This document shows, piece by piece, positions 51,445 to 59,394 of a stretch of 64,000 nucleotides of DNA; position 1 is the stretch's first letter, and every line of letters begins with the position of its first letter. The position numbers and the translations under genes are program-made. Under the pieces are notes generated by a model, which had not been told where the DNA came from, did not search any database, and was given only the letters and a program-made list of their open reading frames with translations. Source of the DNA: Nitrospira sp. (GTDB lineage Bacteria > Nitrospirota > Nitrospiria > Nitrospirales > Nitrospiraceae); contig CP126122.1 of the NCBI GenBank assembly GCA_030123565.1, positions 879,001-943,000 of the forward strand, given 5' to 3'.

Positions 51445-52785
51445 TCAGCCGGGCAGTTCGTATTTTTTCAGCTTGGCCAGCAGGGTCTTGTAGTCGATGT
51501 GGAGGGTCTGGGCGGCTTTGGTTTTGTTGCCGCCGCAGGCCTTGAGCACACGTTCGATGTGCAGCCGTTCGATCTCGTCGAGCGGAAGTTGCGTGGGATC
51601 GTCGGGGGTCGTCCATGGTGTTCGAGGAAGCACCTGCAGCACCTCCTCGCGGGTGATCGGTCCGCGGTTCGGGCTCATGAGCACGATGCGTTCGATGACA
51701 TTGCGCAACTCGCGGACGTTGCCGGGCCAACGGTAGGTCGTCAGGAGTTCGAGCGCCGCCTGAGAGACCGTTCGCGCCGTCGCTCCCGGCATGTGGAGGT
51801 TGTTCAGCATATGGCCGACGAGGGCCGGGAGGTCCTCGCGCCGTTCCCTCAAGGGCGGAACCGGGAGGGTGACGGTGTTGATGCGATAGAGGAGGTCGTC
51901 TCGAAATCGGCCTTGCAGTACCAGCTCTTGCAAGTCTCGATTGGTCGCACAGATGATGCGGACATCGGCCCGAAGTGTGCGCGTGCTGCCGACGGGGCGG
52001 TATTCGTTGCGGTCCAGAACGCGCAGCAAGCTCACCTGCATCGGCCCCGGCATTTCGCCGACTTCATCCAGAAACAGCGATCCACCCTCGGCGGCGGCGA
52101 GCAGCCCGGGCTTTGCCGTCACGGCACCGGTAAACGCGCCCTTCTCGTATCCGAATAATTCGCTCTCCAGCAACTCGCGACTGATCGCCCCGCAATTGAC
52201 GGCGATGCAGGGACCTCCGGCTCGGCGGCTCTGGGCGTGCAGCAGGCGCGCCACGACTTCTTTTCCGGAACCGGTTTCCCCTTGAATGAGCACCGGTGCC
52301 AGCGAGGGGGCGACCCGAGCGACTTGAGCCTGCAACGTCCGCCAGGCCTGGCTCACACCCGCGACGATCGTATCCTGCCGATAGCCTCCGAGGCGTGCGG
52401 CCAGGTTCTCGCGTCGAAGCCCGCGGACCGTCCGGAGCTTGGCGAGGGCGGCCTTGACGGCTGCGCCGTCGAACGGGGTGTCTTTGATGAGAAAATCCCA
52501 CGCGCCGTCTTTGATGGCCGCGACGGCATCCTTCACATTCCCGTGACCGGTCAACACGATCACATCGACATCCGGTTGATGTTCTTTCACCCAACGGAGG
52601 ATCGCGCGCCCATCGATGCCCGGCATGCGGAGATCGGTGATGATACAGTCGAATGAAGCGGCACGGAGGCGATCGAGGCCCTGTTGCCCGCCTCCGGCCG
52701 TCTGCACGTCGCAGCCTTCTTCGCGAAGCGCCTGTTCCACGACGAGGCGGACGAATTCTTCATCGTCGATGACGAGGATGTGCAT
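51445..52785 (-). CDS. NtrC-family sigma-54-dependent response regulator
   Basis: The 446-residue protein has a receiver domain (ILVIDDEEFVRLVVEQ, phospho-acceptor Asp in DCIITDLRMPG, Lys in FLIKDTPF). It is followed by an AAA+ domain with Walker A GETGSGKE, the sigma-54-contact motif GAFTGA in YEKGAFTGAVT and Walker B SLFLDEVGEMP, and a C-terminal Fis-type helix-turn-helix (KACGGNKTKAAQTLHIDYKT). Start at ATG 52785, the first codon of the receiver. The gene converges on the bd-like oxidase gene with only 34 bases between them and is downstream of its sensor kinase. It very likely activates one or more sigma-54 promoters, the oxidase promoter being the nearest. Confidence 0.95.
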   Translation of the reverse strand: MHILVIDDEEFVRLVVEQALREEGCDVQTAGGGQQGLDRLRAASFDCIITDLRMPGIDGRAILRWVKEHQPDVDVIVLTGHGNVKDAVAAIKDGAWDFLIKDTPFDGAAVKAALAKLRTVRGLRRENLAARLGGYRQDTIVAGVSQAWRTLQAQVARVAPSLAPVLIQGETGSGKEVVARLLHAQSRRAGGPCIAVNCGAISRELLESELFGYEKGAFTGAVTAKPGLLAAAEGGSLFLDEVGEMPGPMQVSLLRVLDRNEYRPVGSTRTLRADVRIICATNRDLQELVLQGRFRDDLLYRINTVTLPVPPLRERREDLPALVGHMLNNLHMPGATARTVSQAALELLTTYRWPGNVRELRNVIERIVLMSPNRGPITREEVLQVLPRTPWTTPDDPTQLPLDEIERLHIERVLKACGGNKTKAAQTLHIDYKTLLAKLKKYELPG

Positions 52786-52835
52786 GGCTTCGGCTCTCAG
52801 CAAACAGTTTTCAGCCATCAGCGTTCGGTTTTATC

Positions 52836-54404
52836 TCAGGACCGAGGCTGAGTGCTGACGGCTTCGTGGCGATCTGGAAATCCAAGGTAGAACGTGCTGC
52901 CCGTTCCAGGGGTGGATTCGGCCCAGGCCCTTCCGTTGTGTTTGTCCATGACCAGTTTCACGATGGCCAGGCCCACCCCCGTCCCTTCATAGTCCTGTGG
53001 GCCGTGCAATCGCTCGAAGAGACCGAAAATCTTGTCTTGCTGCGCCTGGTCGAATCCGATGCCGTTGTCCTGCACCCAGAGGATTCGTTCGGTCGCCGTC
53101 TGGGTGCCGCCGATGGTGATGGTCGGCGCCGCAGCCCGGCGGGAAAACTTCGCCGCATTGTCGAGCAGGTTGACGAGCGCCTGCCTGATGCTGACCGGCT
53201 CGCCGTAGAGATCGGCAAAGGGGAGGGCGACCTGAACCTTGGGTTTCGGACCCTGCAGGCCGCTGAACCGGTCGGTGATGAGGCCGGTGATCATCTCCAG
53301 CACGTTGAAGCGTTGACGCGGCAGGTCCTGCTGTTCCAGCCGCGAGTATTTGAGCAAGGCGTCGATCATGTGTGTGAGGCGCAGGGCGGATCGGCGGATG
53401 ACCTCGATGTGATGGCGGGTGTGCGGCTCGCCGCCGTCGGCGAATTGTTTCTCCAGCAAGGAGGAGAACCCTTCGATCTCCCGCAAGGGGCCCTTGAGGT
53501 CGTGCGCGACCGAATAGGTGAAGGCTTCGAGTTCTTTCGTCTTCCGTGCGGTGGCGGCGGTCTGTTCGCGCAGGCTGATCACCATGGAGGAGAGGGAGGC
53601 GGCCAACGTGCCCACCTCATCGCGGTTGGGCCAGGATTCGAAGTGAGCCGTGAGGTCGTGGTGGGCGACGCGGTCGGCCGTGACGGCGAGGCGTTGAAGC
53701 GGTCCGGCGATTTGTCGATTGACCGAGAGATAGATCACGGTAATCACCAGGCCGAGGATTGTCACCAGACCCAGCGCAATGAGCCGGGCCTGGTGCAGAA
53801 GCAGATCGCCCTCCAGCTTCATTTCCATGTCGATATCCCGATGGGCGGCGACGAGTTGGTCGAGGTCCTCCACCACCTGCGCGATCAACGCGTCGACCTT
53901 CATGGAGGTCGGCTGAGCAGCGGCGTCGAGTTTCTGCGGAGGCGCGAGGGCGGTGTTCCACAGGGCGGTCAACTCCCGCAGCGCCTGATCGATCCGGCCG
54001 ACGGCGCGATCCTCCTGGTCGGCAAGATCGACCCGCTGATGCTCGGTCAGCATGCCGAAAAGAATCGGGTGGGTGCGTGCGGCATGGGTGGATCGGTAGA
54101 GGTCGAGCGAGCTGCGGATCTGATCGGCGTGCCGGTTCAGTTGGGCGAGGGTGTCCACCGCATCGGCCTTGCCCGTCCGTTCGAAAAAGAGATGCAGGAT
54201 CAGGTTCATTTCATAGGCGGACCGTTGCATGCCGGCCGCCGTGACGATGGCCGGCACGGTGATGCGCTTATGGCGATCGACGTAGCTGTTGATGCGGCTG
54301 AGATAGAAGATGAGGGCCGTCAGGCTCAGGGCCAGGAGGGTAAGGATGACTCCGAAGGAGATAAAGAATTTTTGTCCGATCGAGCGGTCGTGGAGCCAGC
54401 GCAT
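52836..54404 (-). CDS. Membrane sensor histidine kinase
   Basis: The 522-residue protein has a transmembrane helix (KFFISFGVILTLLALSLTAL), a helical periplasmic sensor of the four-helix-bundle kind (about 35-200, RSAYEMNLILHLFFER), a second helix (LIALGLVTILGLVITVIYLS) and a HAMP domain. A kinase core follows with phospho-His in YSVAHDLKGPLREIEGF, N box LVNLLDNAAKF, DNGIGFD and GTGVGLAIV. It lies 50 bases upstream of the NtrC-type regulator on the same strand and should phosphorylate it. The ligand sensed is unknown; a redox or nitrogen-oxide cue would suit the neighbouring oxidase. Confidence 0.93.
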   Translation of the reverse strand: MRWLHDRSIGQKFFISFGVILTLLALSLTALIFYLSRINSYVDRHKRITVPAIVTAAGMQRSAYEMNLILHLFFERTGKADAVDTLAQLNRHADQIRSSLDLYRSTHAARTHPILFGMLTEHQRVDLADQEDRAVGRIDQALRELTALWNTALAPPQKLDAAAQPTSMKVDALIAQVVEDLDQLVAAHRDIDMEMKLEGDLLLHQARLIALGLVTILGLVITVIYLSVNRQIAGPLQRLAVTADRVAHHDLTAHFESWPNRDEVGTLAASLSSMVISLREQTAATARKTKELEAFTYSVAHDLKGPLREIEGFSSLLEKQFADGGEPHTRHHIEVIRRSALRLTHMIDALLKYSRLEQQDLPRQRFNVLEMITGLITDRFSGLQGPKPKVQVALPFADLYGEPVSIRQALVNLLDNAAKFSRRAAAPTITIGGTQTATERILWVQDNGIGFDQAQQDKIFGLFERLHGPQDYEGTGVGLAIVKLVMDKHNGRAWAESTPGTGSTFYLGFPDRHEAVSTQPRS

Positions 54405-54467
54405 GCAGGCCTCGTGTGAGGGCCTACCGTACCATAGTGCCCTGTCCCGTGCCAGTCAGGCCTGCCG

Positions 54468-54860
54468 CTAGCGGCTCTGGACTTCGCCTTGCCACAACAG
54501 GTCATACCCCAGTTCCTTCGTTTCCGAACACATCGATACCACCTTGGCGAAGGTATGGCGGAAGACCTGGTCGGCGTGGGATCGTTCGTGATCCGTATAT
54601 GAGCGCCAGTACGTCACGATGGCGTAATGTTGCTCGGCGTCCCTCGACTCGCTGAGGGAGCCTTCGTCTGAAATGAAGCCGGAAAATTTGAACACCTGTC
54701 CGGCGATGAAGCCCCCCTTGTCTCCGCCGTATGTATCTTTCACGACACTGCACAGTTCCCCGACGGCCAACTCCACGTCGTCGAAGGTGACACCGGGCTT
54801 GAGTTTTACGGTGTTGAACAGCATCTTCGCCCCGTATGGGATCGTAATGGGACCGAACAT
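54468..54860 (-). CDS. Conserved hypothetical protein, possible dimeric alpha/beta-barrel fold
   Basis: The ATG at 54860 is preceded by a strong AGGAGG, so the longer frame beginning at 54965 is rejected. The 130-residue product reads GPITIPYGAKMLFNTVKLKP, GVTFDDVELAVGELCSVVKD and EQHYAIVTYWRSYTDHERSH, ending HTFAKVVSMCSETKELGYDL. Alternating strands and helices with a conserved-looking W/Y-rich centre recall monooxygenase-type dimeric barrels, but I cannot place it. It is transcribed towards the sensor kinase gene, 63 bases away, and may be expressed with the two-component pair. Confidence 0.65.
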   Translation of the reverse strand: MFGPITIPYGAKMLFNTVKLKPGVTFDDVELAVGELCSVVKDTYGGDKGGFIAGQVFKFSGFISDEGSLSESRDAEQHYAIVTYWRSYTDHERSHADQVFRHTFAKVVSMCSETKELGYDLLWQGEVQSR

Positions 54861-55048
54861 GACATCCTCCTGTAACCGGAAGGAGAGGCTCGGCGTCGAG
54901 CGCGGCCGAACCAACCTTCTTTTTCGACAGCGGCAGCCGATGTGTTGATGACACAGTATCACCAATCATGCGCGCCTGCCACAGTCTCGCCTCCCGGCCT
55001 ATTCGGCTTGGAGGACTTTTCCCACTACCCTCGACCGTGATCACTCGA

Positions 55049-55267
55049 CCTAGCCTGCATTATTCATGAAGGCTTCTACTGCAACCGCCGACCAGCCGCT
55101 ACGACAAGCCTGCACGCGAAAGTGCAGCGTGCAGGCGGTTGGGCTCGTCGCTCGCTCGAGCAACGTCCTGTTGCAAGGACGCCTCCCTCTCTCGCGCCTC
55201 CACGCGCCCGTCTCGCTTGGCGTCTCTGCGATTTCGTCACGAATCCTCATGAATAATGCAGGCTAGG
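55049..55267. mobile_element. MITE-like element with perfect 21-bp terminal inverted repeats
   Basis: CCTAGCCTGCATTATTCATG (55049 on, 21 bases in all) is exactly repeated in reverse complement at 55247-55267. The 219-base unit has no transposase. Inside are further hairpins, such as GCCTGCACGC (55108-55117) with GCGTGCAGGC (55127-55136). The right end contains the TAG stop (55263-55265) of the adjacent lipoprotein gene, so the insertion may have trimmed that gene. Short open frames on both strands mirror each other because of the terminal repeats and are not genes. Confidence 0.75.
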
Positions 55268-55997
55268 GCTGCGGCAGCGGCCGTTCTCCTCCTCGCTCCA
55301 GCCCCGGTTGGATGGGCATGGAAGACAGGGCTTCGCGGTATCGGATCTGCAGCTCTTCGCGCTGATCGGGGGCGAACAGGCGCCCGATAGAACTTACCTT
55401 GGCTAGAAATTCCTCGGGCTCGAAGGTCACGTCGAATTCTGGTGAGACCTCCGGCACGTTCGGCATTTGGCGGTCATATTTGCTGATGTCCGGACCAGGG
55501 CTATGTTGGTCGTGGGCCTCGCTGAGAGACAGGTACACAAGGGGGCCTCTCACCGAGATCCAGCCCGTGGTCGTCTCCTCGTTGCCTTGCTCCGTCGGAT
55601 GACTCAGATGGAAATAGATTCGCTCCGAGGGAGAGGCTTGGGCCAAGGCCTTCGACAGGGAAGGGGCGAGGATGGCGATTTCTTCGTCCCGGAACGTTCT
55701 GGTCTTATCGGCCTGTCCGGCAAACAACCGGTGAAGCACATTGCGCCGTTCCCACGACCGAACGCCTCGCAGTAACGTACCGACCTCGGTCGGCGTCAAG
55801 GAGATCGGGTGGGTATTGGACGTCGAATCTGGGTCCGGCTCCAGCCACACGGTGTTCAATCCCGATTGGTGAATCGTCTTCTTCGGCGCGAGCGGCGGGC
55901 TTGCGCAGCCGGTGGCGATGGACAACCCGATGATCATGAAGATGGCGCGCACAGTCCATGGGCTCACTGCTCTTCGATGCTCTTGAATCGGTTTCAT
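55263..55997 (-). CDS. Lipoprotein of an unnamed three-member family (member 2)
   Basis: The 244-residue product has a signal peptide ending in a lipobox (FMIIGLSIATGC) and shares with members 1 and 3 the pattern KKTIHQSGL, NTHPISLTPTEVGTLLRGV, TFRDEEIAILAPSLSKALAQ and ERIYFHLSH. The start overlaps the stop of the ModA-like gene (ATGA), so the two are translationally coupled. Its stop codon lies in the right terminal repeat of the MITE-like element, and the last residues (SSMPIQPGLERGGERPLPQP) may partly derive from that event. Function unknown; outer- or inner-membrane lipoprotein working with a ModA-like binding protein is inferred. Confidence 0.8.
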   Translation of the reverse strand: MKPIQEHRRAVSPWTVRAIFMIIGLSIATGCASPPLAPKKTIHQSGLNTVWLEPDPDSTSNTHPISLTPTEVGTLLRGVRSWERRNVLHRLFAGQADKTRTFRDEEIAILAPSLSKALAQASPSERIYFHLSHPTEQGNEETTTGWISVRGPLVYLSLSEAHDQHSPGPDISKYDRQMPNVPEVSPEFDVTFEPEEFLAKVSSIGRLFAPDQREELQIRYREALSSMPIQPGLERGGERPLPQP

Positions 55998-56818
55998 CGC
56001 TGTCCCTCCTGCGACCGAGTCGCGCCGACATCGGGTGATACGCGGTCGAATCCATATTGTTGTAGGAGTGTCTGGATTTGCGGCGTCAGTAAGAACTCGA
56101 CAAAGTCGTCGGCTCCCGAGATGTTCTTCGCCGTCCAGGGGAGTGCCACTCCATAGTGGACCGGCGCGTGAGATTCGACCGGCGCGGTATCGAGAATCCG
56201 GACCTTCTTGTTCAACGCGGCATCCGTTCGATAGACGATGCCGATCTCAGCTTCACCGTTTGCGACGAGATCGAGAACGGCCCGGGAGTGTTCGCCGAAG
56301 ACGTATTGAGATTTCAGTTTTGGTTCGAGCCTGCTGTATTGCAGGAATTGCGCTGCGACCTTTCCCACGGAGGATGTTTTGGGATCTCCGATCGCGATCC
56401 GGCGCGCGGGGGTCGTGTGCAATTCTTGAATGGAAGTGATCGGCGCGGGGAACGTTGCCCCTGCGATGAGTACCAAGGATGTGCCGGCATAAATGCGTTT
56501 GGTGTTCTGAATGATCAACCCCTTTTTTTCAAGCTGATCGATCTCCTCGGACAATGATGGGAGGAAGATGTCCACGGGGGCGCCCTGTTCGATCTGCGTG
56601 CGGAGGGTTTGCGAGGGCCCGTAAACGATCCGCAGAGTACTCTCCGGGTATTGGGCTTCGAAGAGCGGAAGGACCTTCCGCAGCGCATCCTTGAGACTAT
56701 TCGCGGCGGCGATCGTTAATGTCTCGGGCTGCGCCTGCACGGGTGAGGGATTCCAGCCGGTCCCTATCAGCACGCTGAAAAGAAACGCTATTCCAACGAA
56801 ACCATGTCGTCCTGTCAT
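55994..56818 (-). CDS. ModA-like periplasmic substrate-binding protein (copy 1)
   Basis: The 274-residue protein has a signal peptide (IAFLFSVLIGTGWNPSPVQA) and a type II periplasmic-binding fold of the molybdate-binding class: LTIAAANSLKDALRKVLPLF, TLRTQIEQGAPVDIFLPSLS, IAIGDPKTSSVGKVAAQFLQ and ANGEAEIGIVYRTDAALN. The Q-x-x-GAPVD motif and ALP-W near the end are typical ModA features. No modB/modC is nearby. It sits between a porin gene upstream and the family lipoprotein downstream, all on the minus strand. Confidence 0.88.
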   Translation of the reverse strand: MTGRHGFVGIAFLFSVLIGTGWNPSPVQAQPETLTIAAANSLKDALRKVLPLFEAQYPESTLRIVYGPSQTLRTQIEQGAPVDIFLPSLSEEIDQLEKKGLIIQNTKRIYAGTSLVLIAGATFPAPITSIQELHTTPARRIAIGDPKTSSVGKVAAQFLQYSRLEPKLKSQYVFGEHSRAVLDLVANGEAEIGIVYRTDAALNKKVRILDTAPVESHAPVHYGVALPWTAKNISGADDFVEFLLTPQIQTLLQQYGFDRVSPDVGATRSQEGQR

Positions 56819-56856
56819 GTGGCCCTCCTGATGCTCGCGATGCCCTCTGTGAGGCG

Positions 56857-58467
56857 CTAGAAATAGAATTGGTACTGCACATTGATTCGATTTTCGACGA
56901 GGTCGCGCCCGAATCCCGGCAATGTTTCAAAGGGGGCACGGTCGGGGGCACTGCCTCCGCTGCCGATCGTGAAGTTCGTGTAATCGATAATCAGGCGGTT
57001 GTTGTATGTCCCATCGAAGCTATAGTTCAACGCGACACCGAATTCCTTGGTGAGGTCGTGCGTCTGTCTCGTCGACGGATCCATAAACCCATAGCGTACG
57101 GCCAATTCGAGCTTCCGTGGAATGATGTACTTGCCGGCCTGTACGTACCATCCATAGGCCTGCCCTAACTCGACTTGCGGGCCGAGAGGCACGGTCGTCG
57201 GATCGAAGGCGATCGTTCCTGAGTCATGGGAACGCACACGTTGATGGCGATAGTAGCCTTCCGCCTGTAAGGACCATCCCTGATACTTGGCGATAACATC
57301 CACTTCGTAGGTCTGGAAATCATAAACGCCTCCCCCAAGCAGTCTCCCGTTGAAGTTCTTGGCCACCTGCTGGCGATAGTAGCGATCGACGATGTCGGAT
57401 CGAATCGAGCTGAGATAGTTCTGCGCGGGGTTATACGCATACCCTGCCGCAAGGGCGATTTGCGGAGTGCGGGAATTCAGAATATCTCCTTGGCCATACC
57501 CGGGATTGCCGGAGATTTTATAGAGCAGGCGGACGGTGTACATCATTTCGCCTGTAAGAAAGCGCGTGTCATAGTTAAAGGTGCGCCGCTGGGCAGCGGG
57601 AATACTATTGTTGTTGGGCAATGCTTGGCTGACGGCGACGCCTTCCTCTGCCAGATTTCGGCCGGTTCCATTGTAGATACCCACGGCATAGTTGAATTTG
57701 TACTGATCTTCATCGCTCAAAATATTGATGCCGATGTCGCGCCGGTTCACTTGGTTGGCGGCGAAGGCGTTCTGCACGATCAAGTTGTCTGCAAAAGACG
57801 ACGTCGCCATTGAAGAAATGAGCGCGCGATTGAACCACACCCGCTGTTGCCCGACCTGGATCGTCGCCCAGGGGATGTGCCAGGAAGAGACATACGCATC
57901 GAGAATGCTGGCTCGTCCACTGCCGCCTTCTTGGTCCCATTCCGTTTGATCAAAGGCCACAGAAAAGTTGTAGCGAAGGTCGGGATCGAACGCATAACCC
58001 AGAAATTGGAGTCTGGCTCGGGGTACCGTGAAATCACTGGTGTTGCTCTGCTTTCTGACGGCCCTGAATTCGACCTGTCCTCCAAGAACTTCCGGGTTTC
58101 TGGAATCACCGATCGTCGCCCAACCTTCATTGTAGGTGTGGTAGGTGTATCGCACCTGAGTGAGCAGCCGCATCTTCAGCAGGAACTTCGAGCCGACACG
58201 GATGTTCAGTCCATTGTTGACGTCGATGCTGTAGTTCGGTTTCGCCGCGTATTCTTTCGTCTCAAGGACCTTGAGACCGCGCTCGTACTCCTGCTGCGTG
58301 ATGATGCCTTTGAGATAGAGATATTTCAGTCCCGGGTCTTCCGTCGAGACATACTCCCACTTGCCGTCCTTTTTGACGAGCTGCCCTTCCTCGACGGCTG
58401 GTGCCGGTGGCGCTGAAAGCAGGGCCGCTCCAAAGACGAACGACATGGCCATACCGAACGTTCTCAT
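56857..58467 (-). CDS. Phosphate-selective porin (OprO/OprP-like) outer-membrane protein
   Basis: The ATG at 58467 follows GGAGGG. The 536-residue product has a signal peptide (MAMSFVFGAALLSAPPAPAV), an SLH-like or coiled linker with GIITQQEYERGLKVLE, and a long series of amphipathic strands with alternating aromatic residues, ending in FGRDLVENRINVQYQFYF with the C-terminal Phe of outer-membrane barrels. The pattern fits the OprP/phosphate-porin superfamily, which admits anions. Placed 38 bases upstream of the ModA-like gene, it could bring an oxyanion such as molybdate, tungstate, sulfate or phosphate into the periplasm. Confidence 0.85.
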   Translation of the reverse strand: MRTFGMAMSFVFGAALLSAPPAPAVEEGQLVKKDGKWEYVSTEDPGLKYLYLKGIITQQEYERGLKVLETKEYAAKPNYSIDVNNGLNIRVGSKFLLKMRLLTQVRYTYHTYNEGWATIGDSRNPEVLGGQVEFRAVRKQSNTSDFTVPRARLQFLGYAFDPDLRYNFSVAFDQTEWDQEGGSGRASILDAYVSSWHIPWATIQVGQQRVWFNRALISSMATSSFADNLIVQNAFAANQVNRRDIGINILSDEDQYKFNYAVGIYNGTGRNLAEEGVAVSQALPNNNSIPAAQRRTFNYDTRFLTGEMMYTVRLLYKISGNPGYGQGDILNSRTPQIALAAGYAYNPAQNYLSSIRSDIVDRYYRQQVAKNFNGRLLGGGVYDFQTYEVDVIAKYQGWSLQAEGYYRHQRVRSHDSGTIAFDPTTVPLGPQVELGQAYGWYVQAGKYIIPRKLELAVRYGFMDPSTRQTHDLTKEFGVALNYSFDGTYNNRLIIDYTNFTIGSGGSAPDRAPFETLPGFGRDLVENRINVQYQFYF

Positions 58468-58596
58468 GTCTTGATCCCTCCATGACATGAGAACTTCCGG
58501 TCGTCCGGTCAGTTCCCCGATCGATGAATGTAAATGGACACGGGCTCAGTTGTCTGATCACCCGGTTACTGGAAAAAACTCCTTACATAGCCGTAG

Positions 58597-58764
58597 TCAG
58601 CGATCGAGGCGTACTTTTTCTTTCCGTTCGATCTGCACGATGCGGGAGTCATGGATGACGATTTCCACAGACCCGAATCGAATACCCCTGAGCGCCGAGG
58701 TGATGTAGGCAAGGTCCTTGTCGCTGACTTCTTCCTGGGACGTTGTAAAGGCTATCGATGACAT
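58597..58764 (-). CDS. YezD-family small protein (DUF2292)
   Basis: Reading from the ATG at 58764 gives 55 residues: a short helix, then LAYITSALRGIRFGSVEIVI and HDSRIVQIERKEKVRLDR. The core IR-x-GSVEI-x-IHD-x-x-IVQIE-x-x-EK-R is the DUF2292/YezD signature. The family has no defined biochemistry; from memory it is often found near oxyanion (sulfur) assimilation genes. A near-consensus promoter lies just upstream and the porin gene begins 129 bases downstream, so this small gene heads the yezD-porin-modA-lipoprotein operon. Confidence 0.85.
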   Translation of the reverse strand: MSSIAFTTSQEEVSDKDLAYITSALRGIRFGSVEIVIHDSRIVQIERKEKVRLDR

Positions 58765-58806
58765 AGGCTCGGTTCCTTGTTAATGTCTATAATTCCGATG
58801 AAGATT

Positions 58807-58835
58807 AAAATAATTAAGTTTAATAAGATTGTCAA
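58807..58835 (-). promoter_or_regulatory. Sigma-70-type promoter of the yezD operon
   Basis: On the minus strand TTGACA (58835-58830) is followed 17 bases later by TATTTT (58812-58807) in an A/T-rich tract. Transcription would start near 58800, about 36 bases before the yezD ATG. It is the clearest sigma-70-type promoter seen in the window. Confidence 0.6.
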
Positions 58836-59283
58836 CAACTAATTTGTATGATGACTAAATCAATATATTTCAAATTGTTCGAATCGATCCTTAGCATGAA
58901 TTCAAAAAGTTTGTACAAATGGAACAAACGCTGATTTTGCCTCGCTACTAGACCAGCGGGGAGCACTTTCAACCGGCTCATGAAGGGCAGGGTCGAATCT
59001 GCAGTCCGTTGAGCATGACGACCGCTCCGGCGCTTCGACCAAAAAGCAGGCACCGACGCCATTGTGGATCTCCCAAGGTATGGAACAGGTTGAGGGGGAA
59101 GCTCCCGCAATTTCGGCCATGTGCTCTTGATGACGGCCTGGTAACCGTCGCTGCCGAGGCGAATGTTGCTGGGATCGTGCTCGAAAAAGATTGATACGAC
59201 AGGTCTTGCGTGACCGGCGTGAAGGTTTGGGTGTCCGCCGAATTGAACAGGCCCGGACTGTTGACCAACCAGGACAACGAAGA
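58836..59283. other. Spacer with possible gene remnant
   Basis: About 450 bases without a confident gene. The first 50 are A/T-rich promoter sequence. From about 59283 down to 58950 all three minus-strand frames contain protein-like stretches, for example SWLVNSPGLFNSADTQTFTP in the frame of the upstream truncated reading frame and HDPSNIRLGSDGYQAVIKST in another. That is what a frameshifted pseudogene would look like, but it is not proof. Confidence 0.35.
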
Positions 59284-59394
59284 TTAGTCGGTGATGGGTA
59301 AGGCGAATAGGGGAGGAGCTGTCGAGCACCACATCATGAGAAGGCTCATGACGACCAGGACTGCGGCGTGATACCGAAATCTGCGACGAATCAA
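59284..59394 (-). pseudogene. Possible truncated start of an exported protein
   Basis: A TTG at 59394 is preceded by GAGGAG at good spacing and begins MIRRRFRYHAAVLVVMSLLM, a textbook signal peptide ending in PPLFA. After five more codons a TAA stops it, but the same frame continues past the TAA with exported-protein-like sequence. It also coincides with the tail of the larger frame of the TOBE-like protein. I read it as the dead N-terminus of a lost secreted protein. Confidence 0.3.

Noticed and set aside
55066..55266. Sixty-six-codon frames on both strands inside the MITE-like element
   Set aside because: They are mirror images produced by the terminal inverted repeats and have no coding character.
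58832..59332. Minus-strand frame of about 166 codons between the yezD promoter and the TOBE-like gene
   Set aside because: Composition is irregular, it runs into the A/T-rich promoter region and has no start signal; better explained as part of a decayed gene.
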